Assembly (NCBI GenBank): GCA_038124765.1
Contig: JAYPCO010000020.1
Location: 1 to 18,318 of the forward strand
Direction of reading: 5' to 3'
Length of the DNA stretch: 18,318 nt
Source: HIMB59 sp038124765
GTDB lineage: Bacteria > Pseudomonadota > Alphaproteobacteria > HIMB59
Position 1 is the stretch's first letter; every line of letters starts with the position of its first letter. Below are positions 1 through 7,639 of the stretch, piece by piece. A model generated the notes under the pieces. That model was not told where the DNA came from. It made no database searches and saw only the letters and a program-made list of their open reading frames with translations. The position numbers and the translations under genes are program-made.

Positions 1-219
1 ACCGATAAAGTACCTATTGCAACATCTAGGTATCCATCGAACTGGGAGCTTTCACACTCTAGAGCACTAGAGGTTGTAAAATTTTTCATCCAGCAAGGCC
101 TACCAGCAAACAAACTGTCTGCAAATGGTTACGGCGAATATCAGCCAATCAACTTTGGAGATAGCCCTGAAGATTTAAAACAAAATAGAAGGATTGAGTT
201 AAAAATTACTCAAAATTAA
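1..219 (+). CDS. OmpA/MotB-family peptidoglycan-binding protein, C-terminal part (5' end outside window)
   Basis: Frame 1 is open from the first base to a TAA at 217-219, giving the last 72 residues of a protein. It starts with TDKVPI, followed by SNWELSHSRALEVVKFF, LSANGYGEYQPI and a final NRRIELKI. This is the second half of the OmpA_C/MotB domain, which binds the diaminopimelate of peptidoglycan and tethers the envelope to the wall. The NWELSxxRA and GYGEYxP wording is nearer to MotB-type proteins than to Pal or classical OmpA porins. The N-terminus, which would show a membrane anchor or a beta-barrel, lies outside the window, so flagellar stator, TolR-like partner and free wall-binding protein cannot be separated. 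Its last 4 nt overlap the 3' end of the convergent cyclophilin gene. Confidence 0.85.
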   Translation, partial: TDKVPIATSRYPSNWELSHSRALEVVKFFIQQGLPANKLSANGYGEYQPINFGDSPEDLKQNRRIELKITQN

Positions 220-737
220 TCGATCCACATCTTAATTATTTTATCTGGATCTTGAACTAAGCCGTTTTTAATAGGATCGCCTTTTTTAATCTTATCTACG
301 AACTCCATCCCTTCAATCACCTCTCCCCAAGCAGTATATTGTCCATCAAGATGAGGGGCGTCATCAAAGCAAATAAAAAACTGACTATCGGCACTATTGG
401 GATCCATTGCTCTAGCCATACTTAATGTACCTCTTTTATGAGGTGTATCATTAAACTCTGCTTTGATATTTTGGCCTGATCCACCAGTTCCATTACCAAG
501 GGGGTCACCAGTTTGCGCCATAAAACCATCAATCACTCGATGAAATACAATTCCATCGTAAAAGCCTTGATTAACAAGTTCTTTAATTCTTTTTACATGA
601 TTAGGTGCCTTATCATCGAAGGTCTTGATTTTGACGATACCGTCTTTCAGTTCTAAATTAATAACATCCTCCTTGGAAAATAAATTGTTGGAAAAAAACA
701 ATAAAGTGATTGAAATTAAAACTTTAATTAGTTTCAT
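216..737 (-). CDS. Secreted peptidyl-prolyl cis-trans isomerase, cyclophilin type
   Basis: A 173-residue cyclophilin that catalyses proline cis-trans isomerisation during protein folding. Residues 1-21 form a signal peptide (MKLIK, then a hydrophobic run ending near NNLFS), so the enzyme should act in the periplasm, like PpiA. The single cyclophilin domain fills about residues 25-172. The active-site run FHRVIDGFMAQTGD supplies Arg67, Phe72, Met73 and Gln75, and SQFFIC supplies Phe121. Where human CypA has Trp121 and His126, this protein has His and Tyr (APHLDGQYTAWG), as expected for a bacterial enzyme with weak cyclosporin binding. The gene follows sufE on the same strand after a spacer of 36 bp and is probably cotranscribed with it. 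Its end meets the OmpA-like gene tail to tail. The family is certain; the ppiA/ppiB label is not. Confidence 0.93.
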   Translation of the reverse strand: MKLIKVLISITLLFFSNNLFSKEDVINLELKDGIVKIKTFDDKAPNHVKRIKELVNQGFYDGIVFHRVIDGFMAQTGDPLGNGTGGSGQNIKAEFNDTPHKRGTLSMARAMDPNSADSQFFICFDDAPHLDGQYTAWGEVIEGMEFVDKIKKGDPIKNGLVQDPDKIIKMWID

Positions 738-773
738 TCTTGAACACTAACACAATTGGAAGTCCCAAAGAAA

Positions 774-1190
774 TTAATTTTGAGATAATTGTGTCGCTAT
801 GGTGATTATTTGTTTTTTTAGTGAATTTAAACCATTAGATCTTGATGGACCTAAGTGGGAAGATAGTCCAATTTCATCAAAAAAATCCATAGGATTATCT
901 AAAATTTCAGAGGGGGTCTCCTCGCTGTAAACAAAATAGATCAGGTAAAACAGCCCTTGTACTATTACTGAATCACTAGCGCCTTTGAGAGAAATCAGGT
1001 TATCTTTAAATTCAGGGACAACCCACAAGTTTGATGTACATCCCTGTATTCTAAATTTCTCAATTTTAAATTTTTCCTCTAAATCAGGAAGTTTTTTACC
1101 TAAATCTATTAAATACTGATATTTGTCCTCCCAATTGTCAAAATATGAGAAATCTTCCTTAATTTTGTTGATTTTTTCTTGAATTAACAT
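774..1190 (-). CDS. sufE: SufE-family cysteine desulfurase sulfur acceptor
   Basis: A SufE-fold protein of 138 residues. SufE takes persulfide sulfur from the desulfurase SufS on one cysteine and passes it to the SufBCD scaffold for Fe-S cluster assembly. The acceptor motif is IQGCTSNLWV. I start at the ATG at 1190, not at a TTG four codons upstream (1202), for two reasons: GGGA lies 4-5 nt before this ATG, and this start puts the acceptor Cys at residue 51, its position in E. coli SufE. Other family features are the N-terminal helix with W20, DKYQYLIDLGKKLP, and the ADSVIVQGL-like segment GASDSVIVQGLFYLIY. No sufBCDS genes are in the window, so it is an orphan copy here. The gene is divergent from bL36 across 36 bp and is followed by the cyclophilin gene. 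CsdE-like use is possible. Confidence 0.92.
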   Translation of the reverse strand: MLIQEKINKIKEDFSYFDNWEDKYQYLIDLGKKLPDLEEKFKIEKFRIQGCTSNLWVVPEFKDNLISLKGASDSVIVQGLFYLIYFVYSEETPSEILDNPMDFFDEIGLSSHLGPSRSNGLNSLKKQIITIATQLSQN

Positions 1191-1193
1191 AAA

Positions 1194-1198
1194 TTCCC
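1194..1198 (-). promoter_or_regulatory. Shine-Dalgarno site deciding the sufE start
   Basis: Read on the minus strand, GGGAA lies just before the ATG at 1190. It overlaps the codons that the longer TTG start would use. This favours the 138-codon reading, as does the resulting Cys51 numbering. Confidence 0.6.
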
Positions 1199-1226
1199 AC
1201 AATATTAAATTAACCGATTAAGTAAA

Positions 1227-1352
1227 ATGAAAATTAAAAGCTCACTTAAAACTGCTAAAACTAGAGATAAAAATAATCAGCTAGTTCGTCGGAAGGGTAG
1301 ACTATACGTTATAAATAAATCTAACCCTAGAATGAAAGCTCGTCAGGGCTAA
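1227..1352 (+). CDS. rpmJ: 50S ribosomal protein bL36, cysteine-free form
   Basis: A 41-codon gene from ATG 1227 to TAA 1350-1352, below the length at which many gene callers report. The product begins MKIKSSLKTAKTRDKNNQLV, continues RRKGRLYVINK and ends NPRMKARQG. This is bL36, the small protein of the large ribosomal subunit that binds 23S rRNA near the peptidyl-transferase region. Zinc-binding L36 proteins carry a Cys/Cys/Cys/His ribbon. Here there is no cysteine: the first pair falls in the stretch DKNNQ and the third is Asn in VINKSNP. It is therefore the zinc-independent type, with the extra residues around NN that such paralogues have (E. coli YkgM is comparable). I see no clear Shine-Dalgarno. 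It stops 6 bp from the 3' end of trxB, which runs the other way. Confidence 0.93.
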   Translation: MKIKSSLKTAKTRDKNNQLVRRKGRLYVINKSNPRMKARQG

Positions 1353-1358
1353 ATTTAT

Positions 1359-2279
1359 TTAAGATAAATATTTTTCGACTTCTAAAGCAGCCATACAACC
1401 CATGCCTGCCGCTGTAACAGCTTGTCTAAAAACTTTATCCTTTACATCTCCTGCAGCAAATACACCTTCAATGGAAGTTTGAGTACTATCAGGTTTTGTT
1501 ACAATATAGCCATTTTCATCCATCTTTAATTGATCTTTAAAAAGCGATGTAGCTGGATCGTGTCCTATGGCAACAAAAACTCCATCGACAAGAATATTAG
1601 ATATTTCATTGGTTTTTAAATTTCTTACATCAATCGAATTTAAATTTTCTTCGCCATTAAAGCTTTTTATTTCACTGTCCCAAATTAAATCGATTTTATG
1701 ATTTTTAAAAAGGCGATCTTGTAATATTTTCTCTGCTCTAAGTTTATCGCGTCTATGAATTAATAACACTTTAGAGGCGAATTTAGTTAAAAATAAAGAC
1801 TCTTCTGCAGCGCTATTTCCTCCACCAATTACAGCAACAACTTTGTCTTTGAAAAAGAAGCCATCGCAAGTCGCACATGCAGAAAGTCCATGACCTTTAA
1901 ACTTATTTTCATTTTCTAATCCCAGCCATCTTGCTTGTGCCCCAGTACAAATAATTACCGTTTTTGTTTCAATAATATCTCCATTATCTAGAAAAATTTT
2001 TTTTATTTTATTTTTGAAGTCGACTTGAATAACTTGACTGTTAATTATTTTAGTTCCCACTGCGATAGATTGTTTTTGCATTTGTTCCATCAGCCATGGC
2101 CCTTGAATAGGATCCTCATAACCTGGGTAATTTTCAACATCAGTTGTAATTGTAAGTTGTCCGCCTGGTTGTAACCCACTAATTAAAATAGGATTGAGAT
2201 TTGCTCTAGCGGCATATATAGCAGCCGTATAACCTGCCGGTCCGGATCCGATTATTACGACGCTATTTGTTTCAGCCAT
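1359..2279 (-). CDS. trxB: Thioredoxin reductase (NADPH)
   Basis: A 306-residue low-molecular-weight thioredoxin reductase, the flavoenzyme that passes electrons from NADPH to thioredoxin in the cytoplasm. In order: the FAD Rossmann motif VVIIGSGPAGYTAAIYAAR (residues 7-25), GGQLTITTDVENYPGY (39-54), the redox-active CATC (Cys135 and Cys138) followed by DG, the NADPH motif IGGGNSAAEE (151-160) with the phosphate-binding HRRDKLRA, and the C-terminal FAD motif GVFAAGDVKDKVFRQAVTAAG. Length and all motifs fit the family. The ATG at 2279 lies inside the end of the upstream oxygenase gene (8-nt overlap), so translation is probably coupled and trxB is the last gene of the greA to trxB cluster. Ferredoxin- or flavodoxin-dependent homologues exist, but the HRRDKLR segment supports NADPH. 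Confidence 0.97.
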   Translation of the reverse strand: MAETNSVVIIGSGPAGYTAAIYAARANLNPILISGLQPGGQLTITTDVENYPGYEDPIQGPWLMEQMQKQSIAVGTKIINSQVIQVDFKNKIKKIFLDNGDIIETKTVIICTGAQARWLGLENENKFKGHGLSACATCDGFFFKDKVVAVIGGGNSAAEESLFLTKFASKVLLIHRRDKLRAEKILQDRLFKNHKIDLIWDSEIKSFNGEENLNSIDVRNLKTNEISNILVDGVFVAIGHDPATSLFKDQLKMDENGYIVTKPDSTQTSIEGVFAAGDVKDKVFRQAVTAAGMGCMAALEVEKYLS

Positions 2280-2901
2280 TAATTGGCCAGCTAGTAGGGA
2301 AGGTTACATAGTTGATTTGCATACACCTTCTCTCAATTTTAATCTCTTTTTTTTCTAGCCCGTGCCATGTGTTATTACCCGAGGCAAAAAAATACCCAGT
2401 ATTATGTCTATACGGTATTGTTTTTACTAATTTCATATCTAAGTCATAAAAATCTGTTCCCAGATTTTCAGATTCATCATATGTATTTATAAATAACATC
2501 ATGGTCATTAATTTCTCTTTAATATCTAAATGCGGTTTTAACCAAAAACCTTTTCGATCAGCTATATATTCAACTCTGATATAAGAATTAGATAAATCTT
2601 TTTTAATATAATTTTCAATAGATTGAATTACATCTTTATCGCGTAAATCTTGTATTAATTCCATTCCATTGGGCAATTTGTCAAAATTATCTTTTTCTAA
2701 AAAAACTCTTAACTTTCCATCAAGATCACCGCCACCATTATCAGCGGCACGAGTACCATCAAATGCTCTTGGCGCATCAGAAATCTTAACTTCATTTAAT
2801 TCATTGATCATTCCATCTGAGAGCGGCTTATTTAACTCCCAATGAGGAAAAGGATAATCATTAGTTTTGATATTATGTAGGATCGATTCTTTAAGATGCA
2901 T
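2272..2901 (-). CDS. 2-oxoglutarate/Fe(II)-dependent oxygenase, substrate unknown
   Basis: A 209-residue protein with the features of the 2OG-Fe(II) dioxygenase fold (double-stranded beta-helix, the prolyl-4-hydroxylase-like superfamily). The iron facial triad is visible as HxD in KPHLD (His124, Asp126) and a distal histidine in NNTWHGL (His180). Arg191 or Arg192 in KIERRCMQINYV, about 11 residues after the distal His, would bind the 2OG C5 carboxylate. The beginning, YPFPHWELNKPLSDGMI, is also typical. There is no signal peptide, so it should act in the cytoplasm. It overlaps the ELM1-like gene by 11 nt and trxB by 8 nt, implying one transcript. Members of this superfamily hydroxylate protein side chains, amino acids, lipids or sugars. 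Nothing in the sequence names the substrate. I recognise the fold, not the specific family. Confidence 0.82.
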   Translation of the reverse strand: MHLKESILHNIKTNDYPFPHWELNKPLSDGMINELNEVKISDAPRAFDGTRAADNGGGDLDGKLRVFLEKDNFDKLPNGMELIQDLRDKDVIQSIENYIKKDLSNSYIRVEYIADRKGFWLKPHLDIKEKLMTMMLFINTYDESENLGTDFYDLDMKLVKTIPYRHNTGYFFASGNNTWHGLEKKEIKIERRCMQINYVTFPTSWPING

Positions 2902-3832
2902 AATTTTGGAACCATAAATTAGATTTTATCTTATTCAAGATTTTAGTTCTTAATTCATCATTATAGGTCTCAATATTAACCTCAAAAGGCTGAAGTATTT
3001 CATCAAAAAATTTAGCATAATTGCTATTAATTAAGTTTTCTAAAAAAATACTATACCTTTGTGGAAGGTTATTTTCTTCAAATTTATAAATATAAGTGCC
3101 AATACCAGAGGATATAGATTCTGAGATCATAGAAATTGAGTCCCATGTTACAATTTGAATTGATCCTGATGAGAGTAAATCTCCATATTTTTTTGGACTA
3201 AATAATTCTTCAAATATAAATAAATTATTATTTTTAATTTCAATAATTTTATTAATTAGCTCAGAGGGTGTTCTTCTAGATGGAATAACATTTACTTTGT
3301 AATTCTTAGCCAGCCTATTAATTTCATTAATTATTTTCAGTTGAGTTTCATTGTGAAAATTAAAATATTTGTTTTTACCACCAATGATAAAATTAATAGT
3401 ATCTTCTTTTTTTAAAATTTTATTAAATTCTATATTATGTAAGGCTAGTTGAGTAGAAATTGAATTTGGTGAATTTAACTTATCGTGTTCGGGACAAATA
3501 ATTAAATCAAATTTACTTCTTTGAGATTTTGGATCTTGGATATGAATATTAAAAACTTTTTGATTGAATTTCTTTTTTAAATAGATTGATGCCTTTACAC
3601 TTTTTTTTCCGCAACTAATGACAATCGTATTATTATCAATTTTAATTTCAGATAGGTTTTCATATGTAAATTGACTAGTAGGTATTAATTGTATGGGTAA
3701 TTTACTAAAGAAAGGCTTAATCTTTAAATCAAAATTTATATGGGAAGAGCTAATAATTTTTGCTAAACCTTCAATTTGGCTCCTCATCCCAGCAGCTCCC
3801 TCGCTGATGGTTAGTATATTGAAGTTATTCAA
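2891..3832 (-). CDS. ELM1-like (DUF1022) family protein, predicted GT-B fold
   Basis: A 313-residue protein resembling the 'mitochondrial fission ELM1' family of alphaproteobacteria and plants. Supporting motifs are the N-terminal ISEGAAGMRSQIEGLAKII, VISCGKKSVKASIYLKK, VFNIHIQDPKSQRSKFDLII followed by CPEHDKL, the mid-protein FIIGGKNKYFNF, VIPSRRTPSELI, and VTWDSISMISESISSGIGTYIY. The last is the donor-site-like segment seen in GT-B glycosyltransferases, so a sugar transferase or lipid-A-related role has been suggested for such proteins. The bacterial function is not established. The start is a TTG at 3832, 4 nt after the greA TAG. The next in-frame ATG, at residue 16, would remove the conserved N-terminal motif. 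It overlaps the oxygenase gene by 11 nt. There is no signal peptide. Confidence 0.8.
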   Translation of the reverse strand: MNNFNILTISEGAAGMRSQIEGLAKIISSSHINFDLKIKPFFSKLPIQLIPTSQFTYENLSEIKIDNNTIVISCGKKSVKASIYLKKKFNQKVFNIHIQDPKSQRSKFDLIICPEHDKLNSPNSISTQLALHNIEFNKILKKEDTINFIIGGKNKYFNFHNETQLKIINEINRLAKNYKVNVIPSRRTPSELINKIIEIKNNNLFIFEELFSPKKYGDLLSSGSIQIVTWDSISMISESISSGIGTYIYKFEENNLPQRYSIFLENLINSNYAKFFDEILQPFEVNIETYNDELRTKILNKIKSNLWFQNYAS

Positions 3833-3836
3833 AAAA

Positions 3837-4310
3837 CTATTTAAATCTTACTGATTTAATTTCATAAGAGGTAACACCTTTGGGTGTTGATACCTCAATG
3901 TAGTCGCCTTTTTTTTTACCAATTAATGCTCTAGCAATTGGACTAGTAACAGAGATTTTTTTTAGATTAATATCTGCCTCAACTTCACCAACAAGTTGAT
4001 ATTTTGACTCTTTGTTGTCATCAAGATTGATAATACTTACGGTAGCACCAAATTTGACGATATTTCCTGATAGTTTTGAAACGTCGATTATTTCTGCCTG
4101 TGCAATTGTGCTTTCTATTTCAGCAACTCTGCCTTCTATGAAACTTTGTTTTTCTCTTGCGGCGTGATACTCAGCATTTTCAGACAAATCACCGTTACTT
4201 CTAGCATCAGAAATTGCTTTAATGATAATAGGCCGCTCAACAGTTTTTAGATGTTTAAGTTCATCAAGGAGCTTTTTCTGCCCCTCTTCTGTCATAGGTA
4301 TTTTATCCAT
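3837..4310 (-). CDS. greA: Transcription elongation factor GreA
   Basis: A 157-residue GreA (E. coli, 158). It enters the RNA polymerase secondary channel and stimulates cleavage of backtracked transcripts. Residues 1-75 form the antiparallel coiled coil (MTEEGQKKLLDELKHL to VAEIESTIAQAEII). At its tip, GDLSENAEYHAAREKQ carries Asp41 and Glu44, the same positions as the catalytic acidic pair in E. coli. The C-terminal FKBP-like domain contains VKFGATVSI, YQLVGEVEAD and SPIARALIGKKKGDYIEV. The run SPIARALIGK separates GreA from factors with altered tips. On the minus strand AAGAG lies 6-7 nt before the ATG. The gene follows carB after 68 bp, an order often seen in alphaproteobacteria, and leads the cluster ending in trxB. 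Confidence 0.97.
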   Translation of the reverse strand: MDKIPMTEEGQKKLLDELKHLKTVERPIIIKAISDARSNGDLSENAEYHAAREKQSFIEGRVAEIESTIAQAEIIDVSKLSGNIVKFGATVSIINLDDNKESKYQLVGEVEADINLKKISVTSPIARALIGKKKGDYIEVSTPKGVTSYEIKSVRFK

Positions 4311-4341
4311 TTTATCTCTTGTAATTAATAAGTGGTAAAAT

Positions 4342-4359
4342 CTATTGAATTTTCAATAG
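4342..4359. repeat. Perfect 8-bp inverted repeat in the carB-greA spacer
   Basis: CTATTGAA, two bases, then TTCAATAG. On the minus strand it lies 20 nt past the carB stop and about 30 nt before the greA start. In RNA it would make a short A/U-rich hairpin. It is followed on the minus strand by ATTTT, not a long U-tract, so it could be a weak terminator/attenuator between carB and greA, a 3'-end stabiliser, or a protein-binding palindrome. The role is unknown. Confidence 0.4.
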
Positions 4360-4378
4360 CAATTCAAATGAAAATTTT

Positions 4379-7300
4379 TCAGTGATATATATGATGATTT
4401 TGAATAGCTTTTACTGAAATTTCAGTATTTTTTAAGCTTAATATTGAGTTACATAGAATTTTTGCACTTCTTAGGTTGGTGTAGTAGGGAATATTAAGGT
4501 CTACTGCTGTTCGACGAATTGTAAAACTATCTTTTATGGCCTGCTTGTTTTCAGTAGTGTTTATTATGATATCCAGTTTTCCTTGATTAATTAATTCAAC
4601 AACATGGGGGGAACCTTCTGCAACTTTGTTTACTAATTTTGATTTTAGTCCTTTTTTTTCGAGAAAATTATACGTTCCTCTTGTGCTGTAAATATCAAAT
4701 CCATTTTCAATAAATAATTTAGCTATGTCTGCTGCTTCTTCTTTATCCTCATCTTTTACCGAGATGAATATATTATTTAAGGTATTAAGTTTATCTCCGC
4801 CCCGTATTTGGCCAGCCCCAATTTGGCTCTTTAAATAGGCTAGATCAAAACTCTCATCTATGCCCATGACTTCACCAGTACTTTTCATTTCGGGTCCTAG
4901 AATAACATCAGTGTTAGGAAATTTATTAAATGGAAATACTGCTTCTTTGATTGCGAAGTAGGGTAGTTTGCTCATGTCAAAATTAATTAAATCATCTGAT
5001 AATTCTTTACCTACAATTAGTTCAGCTGCAATTTTTATAAAGGGAATCCCAATTGCTTTAGCTAAAAATGGAACAGTTCTACTTGCCCTTGGGTTTGCTT
5101 CAAGAATATAAATTTCTTCATCTTTAATCGCATACTGAATATTCATTAACCCAATAGTTCCCAGTTCATTAGCTAATTTAACACTAAAACTTTTGATAGA
5201 ATTTATTAAATCACTGCTCAAAGAAAATGGAGGAATACTACAAGCACTATCACCAGAGTGTATACCTGCTTCTTCAATATGCTCCATGATACCGGCAATC
5301 ATAGTATTACCCTTGATGTCTCTTAGAACATCCACATCAACTTCTTTGGCATCTTTTAAAAACTCATCAATCAGAATTACATTATTTTCTAATGCCCAAT
5401 AGTTTTGATCTATATAATTCTGAACATCATTTATATCATTCATTTTCTCCATCATTCTCCCACCTAGTACGTACGATGGCCTCAATAAAATAGGAAAATT
5501 TAATTTAGATGATTTTTTTATAAGTTCATTTGTTCCAACTGAAATATCGCTTTTGGGTTGTTTTAGTCCGACCTTGTTTATTAAATGTTGAAATCTTTCA
5601 CGATCCTCAGAGATATCTATAGCCTCAAAGGAAGTACCAAGAATTTTATAACCATTTTCTTTTAATTTATTAGCAATTCTTAGGGGGGTTTGTCCTCCAA
5701 ATTGAACAACTACACCTTCTACTGAACCTATTTCATTCTCCTTATCTATAATGCTTTTTACATATTCAAAGTCTAATGGTTCAAAATATAATTTATCTGA
5801 GGTGTCATAATCAGTAGATACAGTTTCAGGGTTGCAGTTAATCATAATTGCTTGATACCCCATGTTTTGAAAAGATTTTACTGCTTGAACGCAACAGTAG
5901 TCAAATTCAATACCCTGCCCAATTCGATTAGGACCCGATCCAAGAATTATAATTTTTTTTGTATTATCCGGTCTAGCTTCGCAACTAAATTCATTAACTG
6001 ACTCAGAAAAAGTTGAATACAAATATGCTGTAGATGAGTCAAATTCATTGCCGCATGTATCTACTCTTTTGAAAATTGGTTTTAAATTATTTTTATTTAA
6101 TAAATCATAAATAGTTTTCACAGGTACTTTTGCTAGACTAGCAATGTGGTGATTAGAAAAACCTAATTTTTTAATTTGTATTAAGAATTCTTTATCAATA
6201 TTACCTTGGGATTGAACGATCTTTTTTTCAATCTCAATAATTTCTTTAATTTCTCTTAAAAAAAATAAATCTATGTGAGTAATAGAATTAATTTCCTCTA
6301 AAGAAAAATTTCTTCTAATTGCCTCTGCAACCATAATCAATCTATCAGGTCTTTGTTTAAATAACTCTTCTTTTAAATCTTCATCTTTAAAATTTAATAA
6401 GCGATGTGTTATATCAAAACCATAATTATCTGATTCAATTGAATAAAATGCTTTTAGAATTGACTCCTTGAAACTCCTTCCGATAGACATAATTTCACCA
6501 ACAGATTTCATAGCCGTATTTAGTTCGTTAGGAGTACCTTGGAATTTTTCAAAATTAAATTTTGGTACTTTTGTTACAATATAGTCAATAACAGGTTCAA
6601 AACTGGCAGGGGTTACTTTGGTTATGTCGTTTTGAAGTTCATCGAGGGTGTAGCCAATTGCAAGTAAAGCAGCAATTTTAGCTATTGGGAAACCAGTAGC
6701 TTTTGAAGCTAAAGCTGAGGAACGACTGACTCTAGGATTCATTTCAATTATTAATACCCTTCCATTTTCAGGGTTAACAGCAAACTGAACGTTCGACCCA
6801 CCAGTTTCGACACCTATTTTTCTTAAAATTGCTATGCTTTGATCTCTTAGAATTTGATATTCTTTATCTGTAAGTGTAAGAGCAGGAGCTATGGTAATAC
6901 TATCTCCAGTGTGAACTCCCATGGGGTCTAAATTTTCAATTGAACAAACAATAATTGAGTTATCAATCTTATCTCTAACAACTTCAAACTCAAATTCTTT
7001 CCAACCTATTAAAGACTCCTCAACTAATGTTTTATTAACGGGACTTAAATCTATAGCAATTTGAGTTTTCGATATAAACTCATCTTTGCTATAAACAATA
7101 CCACCTCCTGTTCCTCCCAGTGTATAGAAGGGTCTGATTATTAATGGGTAGGCAACCTCATTTGAAAGCTTCTCCAAATCAGATTTATCATCAACAATTA
7201 TGCTAAAAGGTGTTTCAAGCCCAATTTCAGTCATAGCTTTCGCAAATAACTCCCTATCCTCAGCGACGTCAATTGATTTAGGGCTTGCGCCTAGAATTTT

Positions 7301-7639
7301 TATAGGATTTTTTTCAAAGTAGTTTTCTTTATTAAGTTCTCGAATGATGTTTAAAGCAGTTTGACCCCCCATGGTGGGTAAAATGGCATCTGGTTTCTCA
7401 ATCTCTATTATCTTTTTAACAATATCCTTGTGTATAGGTTCTATATAAGTTTTATCTGCAAATTCTGGATCAGTCATAATAGTGGCAGGATTTGAATTTA
7501 TTAAGACCACTGAGTAGCCTTCCTTTTTTAATGCTTTACAAGCTTGACTGCCTGAATAATCAAACTCACAAGCTTGACCAATCACTATCGGACCCGAACC
7601 AATTACCAATATTTTCGAAATATCTTTTCTAGCGGGCAT
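4379..7639 (-). CDS. carB: Carbamoyl-phosphate synthase large subunit
   Basis: A 1086-residue full-length CarB. Using ammonia from CarA, bicarbonate and two ATP, it makes carbamoyl phosphate for pyrimidine and arginine synthesis. The two homologous halves are clear. The first half begins ILVIGSGPIVIGQACEFDYS (residues 10-29), with ATP-grasp residues about 129-330 (RPFYTLGGTGGG, EMNPRVSRSSALASKATG). Residues about 404-555 are the oligomerisation domain. The second half begins IIILGSGPNRIGQGIEFDYC (563-582), with its ATP-grasp about 680-880 (RPSYVLGGRMM, LEANPRASRTVPFLAKA). Residues about 945-1086 are the MGS-like allosteric domain (GFDIYSTRGTYNFLEKKG, IINTTE, RRTAVDLNIPYYTN), where UMP and ornithine act in E. 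coli. The ATG at 7639 overlaps the end of carA by 11 nt, so translation is probably coupled. Confidence 0.98.
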   Translation of the reverse strand: MPARKDISKILVIGSGPIVIGQACEFDYSGSQACKALKKEGYSVVLINSNPATIMTDPEFADKTYIEPIHKDIVKKIIEIEKPDAILPTMGGQTALNIIRELNKENYFEKNPIKILGASPKSIDVAEDRELFAKAMTEIGLETPFSIIVDDKSDLEKLSNEVAYPLIIRPFYTLGGTGGGIVYSKDEFISKTQIAIDLSPVNKTLVEESLIGWKEFEFEVVRDKIDNSIIVCSIENLDPMGVHTGDSITIAPALTLTDKEYQILRDQSIAILRKIGVETGGSNVQFAVNPENGRVLIIEMNPRVSRSSALASKATGFPIAKIAALLAIGYTLDELQNDITKVTPASFEPVIDYIVTKVPKFNFEKFQGTPNELNTAMKSVGEIMSIGRSFKESILKAFYSIESDNYGFDITHRLLNFKDEDLKEELFKQRPDRLIMVAEAIRRNFSLEEINSITHIDLFFLREIKEIIEIEKKIVQSQGNIDKEFLIQIKKLGFSNHHIASLAKVPVKTIYDLLNKNNLKPIFKRVDTCGNEFDSSTAYLYSTFSESVNEFSCEARPDNTKKIIILGSGPNRIGQGIEFDYCCVQAVKSFQNMGYQAIMINCNPETVSTDYDTSDKLYFEPLDFEYVKSIIDKENEIGSVEGVVVQFGGQTPLRIANKLKENGYKILGTSFEAIDISEDRERFQHLINKVGLKQPKSDISVGTNELIKKSSKLNFPILLRPSYVLGGRMMEKMNDINDVQNYIDQNYWALENNVILIDEFLKDAKEVDVDVLRDIKGNTMIAGIMEHIEEAGIHSGDSACSIPPFSLSSDLINSIKSFSVKLANELGTIGLMNIQYAIKDEEIYILEANPRASRTVPFLAKAIGIPFIKIAAELIVGKELSDDLINFDMSKLPYFAIKEAVFPFNKFPNTDVILGPEMKSTGEVMGIDESFDLAYLKSQIGAGQIRGGDKLNTLNNIFISVKDEDKEEAADIAKLFIENGFDIYSTRGTYNFLEKKGLKSKLVNKVAEGSPHVVELINQGKLDIIINTTENKQAIKDSFTIRRTAVDLNIPYYTNLRSAKILCNSILSLKNTEISVKAIQNHHIYH

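Noticed and set aside
1191..1202. Four-codon longer sufE start at a TTG
   Set aside because: The ATG at 1190 has GGGA in position and gives Cys51; the TTG start would place the Shine-Dalgarno inside the gene.
3600..3612. Long A/T homopolymer runs inside genes (for example in the ELM1-like gene, dnaG and pepP)
   Set aside because: They encode Lys/Phe-rich segments in an AT-biased genome; reading frames continue through them, so there is no sign of frameshift or phase-variation.
5193..5402. Open frame of 69 codons on the plus strand inside carB
   Set aside because: It is antisense to the conserved second ATP-grasp domain of CarB, has no recognisable domain and no ribosome-binding site.
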